A DNA stretch of 64,000 nt from Ophiodon elongatus (lineage: Eukaryota; Chordata; Actinopteri; Perciformes; Hexagrammidae), in the NCBI GenBank assembly GCA_016806645.1, contig JACSYO010002159.1, forward strand, positions 7,799,501 through 7,863,500, written 5' to 3'. The translations under genes were made by a program, and so were the position numbers. The notes under the pieces are model-generated. The model saw only the letters and a program-made list of their open reading frames with translations, had not been told where the DNA came from and did no database searches. Positions 1 to 9,591 of this stretch are shown here, piece by piece (position 1 is the stretch's first letter; each line of letters begins with the position of its first letter).

Positions 1-106
1 TTAAGTTGAATGTATTTTAAGAATTAGTCATTTAAATATTATTTACTAATTCGATGCAATTAAATACAGCTGGGGCTGTAACAAGTTTTCCAATGCCACT
101 GTGTAG

Positions 107-334
107 GTGCTGAACCTGTTGCTGGACCTGGACCCGGACTTTCACATCATAGGGAAGCGTTACATAAACGTCTTACAAGTCTGCTGTCATTTAGTGGCTA
201 TGAGCTCTGCATGTTACAACCCCTTCATCTACGCCTCACTGCACAGCAAGGTGCGCATGCACCTGAAAGGTTACCTCTGTCCTTGCCGCAATCGTCAGAG
301 GGGGATGGTGGAGAGGGCAACGTCCAGGAGTTGA
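107..334 (+). CDS. 3'-terminal coding exon of a PRLHR/GPR10-like rhodopsin-family GPCR (partial gene)
   Basis: Only the last exon is inside the window. It starts directly after an intron acceptor (ctgtgtag at 99-106) in phase 0 and runs 75 codons to TGA. The encoded segment covers the end of extracellular loop 3, TM7 and the cytoplasmic tail. Visible motifs are LDPDF, then a hydrophobic stretch with [20 protein letters not shown], which carries the NPxxY-type TM7 signature (NPFIY), then helix 8 and a cysteine pair (CPC) that could be palmitoylated. From knowledge of the family, the [20 protein letters not shown] block is typical of prolactin-releasing-peptide receptors, so this is the best match; GPR83 and NPY-type receptors share part of it. 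The tail is short and basic. Such receptors sit in the plasma membrane and couple neuropeptide binding to G proteins. Class A GPCR membership is secure; the subfamily is less so, because TM1-6 lie outside the window. Confidence 0.75.
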   Translation: [75 protein letters not shown]

Positions 335-1265
335 TTTCAGACCATGCTCACTATGATACAACGGCTGTAGGAGCTCCTGACACCAGAGCCTTGTCCTTAA
401 CCACGAGCTAACACCTGCACCCATAACACTGATGTTAATGTCTGACGTGTCCAGGAGAAAATAAGGCAACTGCTTCAAATCTATTTAAACCAGATTTCTC
501 CAGCATTTTGTGACTTCAAGGCATTTGGGTTGCTGTTGTATAGTGTAACCAGAGGCAGTGCTTAATAAGGCCACTTTTTATAAAATGTCAAAGAAGCAGA
601 TCCAGACCAGGCTGTAGTTTAGTAAGATGATGATGAAGAAGATTAAGCAATCCACTGGGATCCCTGTGTTTTTCTTGGACGGCAGAGCTGCTGGCATAGA
701 CACTAAGCAGATCCTGCAGCTTTAAAAAGGACAGCAGGGGCATAAACACATGGGGTTCTGAAGCAGACATAAGGTAAGACCAGGGGTGGTTATAATGTTT
801 GCAGAGCCTGGTTATACTTACAACAGTAAACGCTTGACTTCAGGGAGATGAACTCAATGAACTTTTCTCACCAAACATGAATTACAGACGAAGAAGAGGA
901 CATGTGTGATTGTTTTATTTTGGTACTGAATGTCTGTGCTTCAATATCGGTTATGTATCTCTTTTATTGCATATCACCTTCATTATATTAGTTTTTATCA
1001 TTTTTGAACTACTCATTATCTCGTATTTTTGGTGCCATTATGTATTAATTGTTCTCTATGGTTTGGCTCCACTGTCTAACTTTGTGTGTCACCTGTGCAC
1101 ATGGATAGATAAGTTTGTGTTTGTGCATGCATATGTAGTGTGCACAGTTTGTGTGCACCTCAATACAGCGCTGGGAGATGAAATCTGCAGCTTAAATTTC
1201 ACCATCAGACCTCTGTTTGTAAAATGTAATCAATACCAAAATAATAAACGATTTACCTGATGAAC
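335..1265 (+). other. Probable 3'UTR of the PRLHR-like receptor
   Basis: Non-coding sequence follows the receptor stop codon. The first plus-strand AATAAA is at 1243-1248, with further copies at 1295-1300, 1340-1345 and 1573-1578, so the transcript probably ends near 1.26 kb or slightly later. A hydrophobic 116-codon ORF at 910-1260 lies inside this stretch; it resembles no family known to me and is treated as chance. The UTR assignment is inferred from position and poly(A) signals only. Confidence 0.45.
1243..1248 (+). terminator. Candidate poly(A) signal, PRLHR-like receptor
   Basis: This is an exact AATAAA about 0.91 kb after the stop codon. It is the first such hexamer on the plus strand downstream of the receptor exon; alternates follow within 350 bp. 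Confidence 0.4.
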
Positions 1266-1959
1266 AAACTCCTAGTGCATTGGCTCGGTCTGGAAATAAA
1301 GACGGACACAATGATCAACTTAATATTCAGAGCATTCACAATAAAGTCAATCATCAAGTATGATTAATGCTTTATTGATGCTTTCTTTTTTTCTCAATGC
1401 CTATCAAGTCAATTTTTTAACATGCCTCATGTAAAAAGACCGACCAAAGAACTGGCTAATGTGATGTAAATTACATTTAAGTGTCATTAATTCGGTACAC
1501 TTAGTTATTCAGAGTTCTACAGCTTTCATTATTATTGCTGCTTATGATTCATTATTACGGCTGCTTATGATAAATAAAGGATGCATTTTTCTGTATACTG
1601 TTACCTCTAAGGGTTGTAACAATGCATTACACACAATAGTATAATAGTGCAGTGCAGATTGTTCATCAACAAACCCAACCAGCCCACTACAAAATGCCAA
1701 AACACTATTTGTCAGCCAATTGGCAGCAACTGAGATACTCAGTGTAGCGTTAGTGCACGCTAATGACCCCCAGCTCTCCAGCTAATGCTGCTGATGCCAA
1801 CTGTCACCTTTTAACAATCAGATTACTTTGCCATGTGTTGCTAGGTTGCCTTGTTTTTTTTATTGTCATTTAGCTCTTCTTTGAAAGGGTCTGTAAAGGA
1901 CACAAACACAATTAGTTTGAAGGACAAATCCATCATCCTCAAAGCCATAATGCCACTCA

Positions 1960-3440
1960 CAATGTCAAAAACTATGAATATGTTGGTCCTTTTTTCCACA
2001 TTCTCTCCTAAATTTGTGACAGTTTTTTGACAATGACCAAAACTATGACTTTTATGGACCTTATTTCAACTTCTATGAAGTATTTTCTACATAATATTCT
2101 ATAATTTTTTTACATCTTTTTTTACCTCCCTTTGACCTCCCTTTGACTATGACTTTTAAAAAGATGCTACACTATGACTTTTTATGGCATTCTTTTCTAC
2201 ATACTGGGACAATTTTTTACCTTTTCTCCACATACTATAATGTTCTGGACGTTTTTTCTGCACACAATCCTATGACTTTTTTTTTTCTTAAATTTTTTCA
2301 AAATAAACTATGGCTTTTTGTCCATCTTTTTGCCATTCTATACCATGACTTCTTTTTACTTTCTTTTGAAATATTATACTATGACTTTTCTTTTACCTTT
2401 TTAAAACATACCACACCATGACTTTTGTCAAATGTTTTCAATAACATACTTTGGGTTGGGGGAGTTCTTTAGCTGCTTTTAAGTCAAGTTGTGAATGTAT
2501 CCTTTATTTTTTTCTGTTTGTATTTCTTTTTATTAGTATTAGTATTTTTCCCTTTGTATGTTTTATTATTATTTATTTATTTATTTTTACTTTATTATTG
2601 TCTGACAAATCTAACTTTTGTATATATGTATAATGTTAATATATCTAAATGAATAAAAATGTAAGTGAAAAAAAAATATGTTGCATAGTATAAATACTAT
2701 AACTTTTTATGACTTCTTTTGACATACTAAAGTATGACTTTTTTAGGATTCTGACATACTTTTCGATGACTTTTCTCAACTTACAATAGTACGACTTTTT
2801 TGACATGCTATACTTTGACTCTATATGACTTTTTTCAATGTACGATTTATATGACGTTTTTATGACTTTTTATGACTTTTTTCGACATACTATTCTATTA
2901 CTTTTTATGACTTTCTTCAACATACTATACTATGAATATTTTTTGACATATTACATATGTATATATATATACATATATATATATGTATATATATATACAT
3001 ATATATATATATACAAAAATTTTGGAATTATTAAGCTTTTACATTTTTTAAATAATTTTTGTGAGACCTTTGTGAGACATTCTTTACTCATACTTTACTT
3101 TACTGGTCATTCTTTCGATATAGTATACTTTGACTTTTGCTTTTTTTGACATACTATGATTTACTTTGTTGACGTACTATACTTTAAATTTATTTGATGA
3201 CTTTTTTTCAACAAACTATATTATGACGTATTTTGACACTATACCTTGACTTATTCTTATGTTTTTCAACATACTATACTATGACTTTTTTGGGACATAC
3301 TATAATACAATGTTTTTTTTCTACATGCTATACTACAATGTTTTTTCGACATGCTATTAGCTTTTTTCTTTATACTTTTATTTCTTTGTATTATTATGCT
3401 TTTTTATTAAAGATTTAATTTTGACTAAATATACTATGAT
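1960..3440. repeat. Degenerate pyrimidine-rich tandem repeat (minisatellite-like)
   Basis: Variants of a roughly 25-bp unit recur dozens of times; the commonest blocks are ACATACTATACTATGACTTT and TATGACTTTTTTGACATAC. The unit is most regular at 2690-2960 and 3120-3350 and more diverged at 1960-2440. Short ORFs here are hydrophobic translations of the T-rich repeat and are not genes. An embedded (TA)n block sits at about 2955-3015. Confidence 0.75.
2953..3016. repeat. (TA)n-rich, self-complementary block
   Basis: Alternating TA runs are interrupted by ATGTATA and ATACATA at regular spacing. The block can fold back on itself and lies within the larger degenerate tandem repeat. Confidence 0.8.
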
Positions 3441-6400
3441 TTGGTGGTGACAGACTGCGTATTTATGACATATTTGAACTACTAAACAGTGATAATTAAA
3501 TCTGTTTTAATAACAAAATATTAAATTGAATGATAAACCACTTCGGCTTTGTGGTTCAGAAATGCATTAGGACTTGAACAAATTGAGTCTGATCATTAAG
3601 ACTTTCATTAAATACACACTTAACAACACAGTGAGCAGCAGGAGAGCAGCAATTCAATTCACACAATTTGAAATAGTTAGTCATTAGTGATTGTTCATTA
3701 TGGAGAGGGAAATGAAAAATAATTTTATATTGATGTTTCACAATAAAATCTTCACTTTACTCCCTTTAGTTTAAGACTAGCTTGGCTGGACAATGCATTT
3801 CGACCAACCCTGAATTATGAGCCCATGAGTCAGAACAGCTATTCAATGAAAACATATTGATTTTGCAAGTTGTCTGTCTACAGCCTGAGTTAGATCAATA
3901 AAAGCTGAGTCCACAGAAAATGGATCTGTAATGTCTTTGGCCTTATGACACAAGGTGATGGACTGCAGCTTTTGGTAACTTCTTTAAACTTGTTCACGTT
4001 TTTAAATTTGCAAATATGAAATCACTTTTTCAAGTGATGCTTCTTCAAATTGCTTCAAGCGAGTATTGTGGGAAAATAATAGTGAGGCAAGGACATCTTT
4101 TGTGAACTTCTCATGTAGCCATATGAATTAGGTGTTCTGATAGAAATCAAATAGTGACATATATCATGACATAAATGGAGTAATAACCTGATCATAATGA
4201 GGTGTTATAGGTTCATGTTTTCACAATATTATTGGCGACTATCAGCATAATATCTTCAAAATCAATACAAATTCTTGGCGGTCAGGTCATCCTTTATGTT
4301 CCAAAATGTAAGCCGTAGTAAATCTGTTCAGCTGTAATTTCCCAAATAGTTTGAGTATAGTTCTCAAAGTTGTTTGAAAGGTAATGCATGTTTGTTTTTT
4401 TATAATTATTTGTGTGTAACATTTTTTAAGTCGAAGGAAAATCCACCACTACGGCAGACATTGGCCACAAGGTGACAGAATTGAGTCCAATTACCGTTAA
4501 TCCACCAAGTGATTCGTGGTCTTTCTTCCTTCTTACGCGTCAACAACCTTGATGCAGTGTAGACGGTGCTCTGACCCGGTCATGAAACGTAGTGATACAC
4601 ACATATCTTGTAAAATATCCCAGTACAAATACGTAAAGGACGTTATCTGTCGACATTTTAACAGGACGGTCGGATATAGGCACTACTAGAATTCATGTCC
4701 TGGAATTTTGGGCACCAGTCATCAACTGCTGTGTTCTCAATTGCATGGTACACTGATGTTAGCATGCCACTAAAACTACACCGCGTTAGTGTACTTTGTT
4801 AAAGAAATGGTCGGGATTCATTTTAACTCTGTTTGAAGGTAGAAAGCAATGTTTTGAGTTGTGTTGAGTTGTCTCCGTGTGGATTTGGTGAAACTTGTTG
4901 AAATGTACGTTAAGTGTCCTTTGTAAGTATACATTGCACAGTCCCCGGTTGATTTTGTGAGCATCTGGTTGTTATACCCTGACCTATTTTTGAGGTTTCC
5001 GCACGAGAAAAGCATGCCCATACTAAAGTGAGTACAATTCTGCAACCACAAGGTCTATTTGAATAATTTTGGTGTTATTATAATGGTAATAACTGTGAGA
5101 TGTTTTAAGTAATGTGTAAATATCAGTATATATGTCAATTGTTAAAAGTAAATGAAGATGGAACACAGAAAAATGAAAATATTTCAGGTTCGCCTATAAA
5201 TAAAAAAGCACTTTCAGGATGATCATCACTTTAGAATAATGCAGTTGCAGGTTTAATCCTTTTTTATATCATAGCACAATATGTGAACACTCTCTCTGCA
5301 CAGTGTCACTTTGAATAAAGTGAAGCAGAACACAATAAAATAGTTTTTAGTACAGACAGGTCAGAAAGATCCTCTGAAAATTAGGATTTATTGAATAATT
5401 TAGTTCTTTACTTTTTTTTTACCAAAACTTTTTTTTTTTACTTCTTTTTTCACTAATTATGTTTAATACATCCATATACATCATTAACATACACAATGCC
5501 AAACTAAAAGAATGTTTTTTTACTCTGAAATTTCTTATTCTGTGTTCGGTTTTCAGAGCAGAGTGAGACATCCTCCATTTCTGCAAAGATAGGCGCATAC
5601 AGGACATCCGGCCAACGTGTGATAGACAGCACTGTTTAGCCAATAAGAGTCAGTCAGGCCATGCAGATAGAATGTGATAGGGCAATAGGGTCGGTAGTTG
5701 CCATACCCCCATATGTAAATTCTCAGTCAAACAAGCTTGCTTTCCTTTGTTTCTTCTTCATGTGGTTCCTACGGATGTAGCTCAGTCTCTGAGCATCGAA
5801 ATTAATTCGTTTTTAGCATTTCATCATAAGGTCAGTAGCTGTTTATCATATTTTTCTGGTTTCATATTTGTCTGAGGCTGGTGTGTGTTGGCTCAGTGAT
5901 CGCTGAGGCTGTGGTCTACAGGGGATTGACCGGTATGTGCGGAATCACTGGGTTATGGCCGTTCTTTAGCGTGGTCGCAAGCCTATGTAGCATAAAGCTA
6001 ACTCGAGTAAGGGAGACATATGCCGAGCAAGTCCAGTGGCTGGCGAGATATGAATATGAATATTTGGTTATGCTTTTGGTTGGTCTTGTTTCGTTGTGTT
6101 TGGAGCACGTACAAATGGTTTACATGAGCTTGTAGCCCGGATGTTTTCTGTTATTGTGATAGGCAACATCATTAGATTTGTTCTTGATTAGTGTCTTTAC
6201 TCACAGGGGGAACCCCAAAGTCTTTAACCAGTATACCACGCAGCCCCCTTTTAAGGGGGCTCAGGGTAGAACTGGTTGATTCTTTCATAGTCGTGGCTTG
6301 AGAGGACCAAAACTAACAATGCCCATCGCTTAATACTTTCCTAGGCTGCTAATTAGTCTTTGGCCCATTGGGTCCTGCTAAAGATGTAAATCTTGAAAAG

Positions 6401-7030
6401 TAAAAAAAAATGTATTAATTTTCGAAAAAGTTATCTCCTAGAACAGGTTGCACTGTAGTATCTAGCAAACATTACTCAAACAGGAGATCTTGCAAAAACC
6501 TGGTTTGTTGTTGGACTATTTTCAGCCAGGGATAACACATACTAAACTCTCGTGACTATTTCTGTCAGCTGGTTGATTTATGTGCAGTGCCCATGTTCTT
6601 TATAATGAGGGAACATGTTACTCAGTGTTTGTGGTTCATTGATGATGTTTTTATTTATAGTTTTTGACAACAATGCAGGTCTATGGCACAGAGGAATAAG
6701 TTAGATCAGGCTTTGATTTCAATACTGGTAGGTAGAATCAATTCATTGGCTTATTTGTTGAAAATAAGAAAAATGGAGAATATCACCAGCCTTATCCGTC
6801 AAGTATTTAACACAGAGCAACAATCAGCTTGTATGCAACCCTGCCTACTTAAAAAAATCATGTTTTAAGAGATAGTTATGTACATATTTACCAACACAAT
6901 AAAGGAACATTTTAATAAAATGTCATTCACTCACATATATAATATACATTTCAAACATATTGTTTTCCTACAATATTAGGTCACCATGGACTGGAAAAAA
7001 AAACATTGCAAGAGAACATAATCCAGGCAG
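3441..7030. other. AT-rich intergenic DNA, no gene recognised
   Basis: Both strands show only short, unrelated ORFs without domain motifs or convincing splice sites. A GC-rich hairpin (9-bp stem) sits at 6242-6261. A stretch near 5775-5800 loosely resembles the 5' half of a tRNA but has no B box or acceptor stem. Confidence 0.6.
6242..6261. repeat. Short GC-rich inverted repeat
   Basis: AGCCCCCTT is followed by a 2-nt loop and AAGGGGGCT, giving a perfect 9-bp stem. No coding or mobile-element context was recognised. Confidence 0.6.
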
Positions 7031-7035
7031 CAGCT

Positions 7036-7272
7036 CAATTCAATTCAATTTAATTCAATTTATTTTGTATAGCCCAAAATCACAAATTACAAATTTGCCT
7101 CAGAGGGCTTTACAATCTGTACACATACTACATCCTCGGTACCGGGACCTCACATCGGCACAAGAAAAACTCCCCCCAAAAAAACCTTTAATGGGGAGAA
7201 AATGGAAGAAACCTTCGGGAGAGCAACAGAGGAGGATCCCTCTCCCAGGACGGACAGAAGTACAATAGATTT
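7036..7272 (+). mobile_element. Interspersed teleost repeat, copy 1
   Basis: The element opens with CAATTCAATT repeats and continues through TTTTGTATAGCCCAAAATCA, TTTGCCTCAGAGGGCTTTAC and a GAGGATCCCTCTCCCAGGAC block. A diverged, truncated relative lies at 41621-41725 in the same orientation, sharing the 'tatagccc…aaatttgcctca.agggctt…gtctgtaca' core. From general knowledge this is an abundant, non-coding fish repeat with no recognisable protein; I do not assign a named family. Confidence 0.8.
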
Positions 7273-7767
7273 CATGTGTACAAAATGAACAACGTAACAG
7301 AGTTACAACACATTCAATGCATACGACAGAAATTATTCATATAATGAGAGTAGTAGGCATGATGAAAAAGTTACGACTACCTAAAATAGTTACAGGTACA
7401 TTTCCACGGAAGCGTATTGTATTAAGATTAAACATTTTAGTCGTATAGGAATGTAATTTTCAAGAGACAGCTGTATACTGTATATCCTGTCTCCATATAC
7501 AGAAGATAAGTCAGCAGTAAAGGCTTTTAACAAAAGAGATCATGGTACAAACCTCATCTACTTCAAACCTCATCTACTTCTGGGATCATACTGGTTATTT
7601 GTCAAGTGCCTAGTTGATGATGTTTTGATTATGAACCATGATGCACTATAATGAGCTAAATATAAAACAAAGCAATAACAGCCTCAGTGTTCTCCATTCT
7701 CTCTTTCTTCACCTGTCTTCTTTACCTTTTCAGACATTGTGGCAAATACTGTATAAGACTCTTTCAC

Positions 7768-7797
7768 TCACACACACACACACACACACACACACAT
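7768..7797. repeat. (CA)n microsatellite
   Basis: An uninterrupted CA dinucleotide run lies between gpr132 and the upstream interspersed repeat. Confidence 0.9.
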
Positions 7798-7997
7798 CTC
7801 TGGATCGCTTCCTTCGCCCACTTGACATTTGTGCAGCACACAGCTGTGCATGATTTATTTTTAATTTTATGAACAACGTTAATGGCGTTAAGTCCTTGCA
7901 TGGGCTTATCATTTCCTATAGCCTTCCCTCCAGATGGAAATGTGTATAATAAGTTTCTTTACAAACCAATTAGCCAAGCACCTGTTTAAACCATTGG

Positions 7998-8003
7998 TTT
8001 ATT
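7998..8003 (-). terminator. Candidate poly(A) signal for gpr132
   Basis: TTTATT on the plus strand reads AATAAA on the minus strand, about 0.51 kb downstream of the gpr132 stop codon. It is the nearest downstream hexamer that I see on the correct strand. Confidence 0.35.
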
Positions 8004-8511
8004 TGATTTTACATTCAATTTGTTTCACATACAGTTTGACAATAAAGGCACACGCTCATGCTAATACATTTTTTACATGCTTTAGCGTGAATTGAGTTGT
8101 ACCAGGGTCACACAATCACAATCACAACCTCCTTGTATAGATTGGAAGGAAAACACAAGTGTTCTTCAACTCCAGCCATATTTCCACAAACCAGGAGTGG
8201 CTGCCACTGAGGAACTCTTGGGAGAACAGAACCTGGGAATACAATCCAATTACAGAGCTCTGAGATGCGCGTTATTCAACCCCCAACTCTACACTGTGCA
8301 GGCTATGAGGGAGGGAACAAAAACAAAGCAGCAATGTGGTTCTCTCAAAGGATGTCTGATTATCTTTACACGGAGGGTTGATTATGGGGTGGTAATATTC
8401 CTGCTACTTACTCATTAACTCTGAAAATAAGGCGATGAGTTTATATGCGCACACACACACACATATGAATACAAATGCACAGATGCACTTATCCACCCAC
8501 ATAGTTTCCTT

Positions 8512-9561
8512 TCATATTAAGTTAGTATTAGACTTAGCTGTGCCATAGTTAGTTAAAGCACATTCCCCTGTCTGTGTCCTTCTTTGCCTTCTCCAGCACA
8601 GTTTCACCTCTTCCTGGACTCCGTTACTGACCAACACATACAGCACAGGGTCCACCACGCAGTTCAGACTGGACAGTGCCAGAGTACATGAGAATGAAAA
8701 GTGCATTTTTTGTTCAAACTGGCAGTAACTTCCTTGAGGTTCTACATCATTACTATTGTAGAAGACTAGTGAGCGTGTGAGCAGGAAAATGTGATATGGA
8801 GCAAAGCAAATTGAGAAGATCCCAATCACCCCAAAGGACAGCAGGCGGACCTTTCTCTTTGCCTGGGCGCTCAGGCCGGGACTCTGGCCCACAGTGGCCA
8901 GCACCCTCCAGTAGCTCACCGCCAGCACCAGCAGGGGTAACAGGAAGCCACAGCCCACTCTGAGCAGGTTGAACAAGGCAACGGGCTTCTCCATGGGGTA
9001 AGTCTCATAACAGCGGTCATTGTTGTTTACCTCATCATGGGCGTCAGTGAGATTGTCATTGACCAGTACCATGATGTGCATCGCTATCACAACAACATAA
9101 ACAGTGACACACTGAGCCCAGGCGTAGCGTGATGTTCTGTGGGTCTTGGAGCGGAGCGGGTAGGTGACCACCAGGCAGCGGTCCACGGAGATACAGCAGA
9201 GCAGGTAGATGCTGATGTACATGTTGGAGTAGTAGAAGAAGCCAGCTACATTGCAGGACATAACACTTAGCCTCCAGTGGTGGTCCTGCCGGTAATAATT
9301 GATCCAAAGGGGCATAGTGAAGAGGAAAAGCATGTCGGAGAGGGACAGGTTGAGCAGGAAAATTCCCAGAACATTTTGCCGCCGCACTTGTTGGCAAATG
9401 GGGCCCAGGGTCAGCACATTGAAGATCAAACCAAAGATAAAAGCCAGGATGTAAACCGACATCAGCAAGTCACTGATGGCGCTCGCCCCAATTTCAACAC
9501 ACACAGATGAGTTAGTGGTTGTGTCTGTCGCTCTTGGTGAGACTGTGATGTTCATTGTCAT
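8512..9561 (-). CDS. gpr132: GPR132 (G2A)-like G-protein-coupled receptor, intact single coding exon
   Basis: This is a complete class A receptor of 349 aa with seven hydrophobic segments at roughly residues 32-55, 66-90, 101-126, 147-168, 197-222, 241-266 and 287-312. N-glycosylation sequons are at N4 and N17. The probable TM3-ECL2 disulphide is C103-C184. TM3 ends DRC (127-129), TM6 carries CFAPYH (252-257), and TM7 has DPVLY (304-308). The blocks MYISIYLLCCISVDR and GLSAQAKRKV…CFAPYHIFLL are characteristic of GPR132, within the GPR4/GPR65/GPR68/GPR132 group of proton- and lysophospholipid/oxidised-fatty-acid-responsive receptors. Length is close to family norm. The first ATG is used, with a second Met two codons later. 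An acceptor (tttacag, at 9592-9598) lies 30 nt upstream, so at least one 5' non-coding exon is expected further up the minus strand. GPR65 is the main alternative name. Confidence 0.88.
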   Translation of the reverse strand: MTMNITVSPRATDTTTNSSVCVEIGASAISDLLMSVYILAFIFGLIFNVLTLGPICQQVRRQNVLGIFLLNLSLSDMLFLFTMPLWINYYRQDHHWRLSVMSCNVAGFFYYSNMYISIYLLCCISVDRCLVVTYPLRSKTHRTSRYAWAQCVTVYVVVIAMHIMVLVNDNLTDAHDEVNNNDRCYETYPMEKPVALFNLLRVGCGFLLPLLVLAVSYWRVLATVGQSPGLSAQAKRKVRLLSFGVIGIFSICFAPYHIFLLTRSLVFYNSNDVEPQGSYCQFEQKMHFSFSCTLALSSLNCVVDPVLYVLVSNGVQEEVKLCWRRQRRTQTGECALTNYGTAKSNTNLI

Positions 9562-9591
9562 TTTCTGTCACTTTCCTGGTTAGAAATTCAC
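9562..9591 (-). other. gpr132: 5'UTR portion of the gpr132 coding exon
   Basis: Thirty bases separate the ATG from a consensus splice acceptor (pyrimidines then CAG). Vertebrate receptors of this type commonly have spliced 5'UTRs. The upstream exon was not located. Confidence 0.55.

Noticed and set aside
910..1260. 116-codon hydrophobic plus-strand ORF after the PRLHR-like exon
   Set aside because: It lies in the probable 3'UTR, is T-rich, and shows no family motif; its hydrophobicity follows from base composition.
2143..3418. Several plus-strand ORFs rich in Phe, Tyr and Ile
   Set aside because: They are translations of the degenerate T-rich tandem repeat.
5765..5810. tRNA-like 5' half (GGATGTAGCTCAGT followed by GAGCATCG)
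   Set aside because: There is no matching anticodon arm, B box or acceptor stem downstream.
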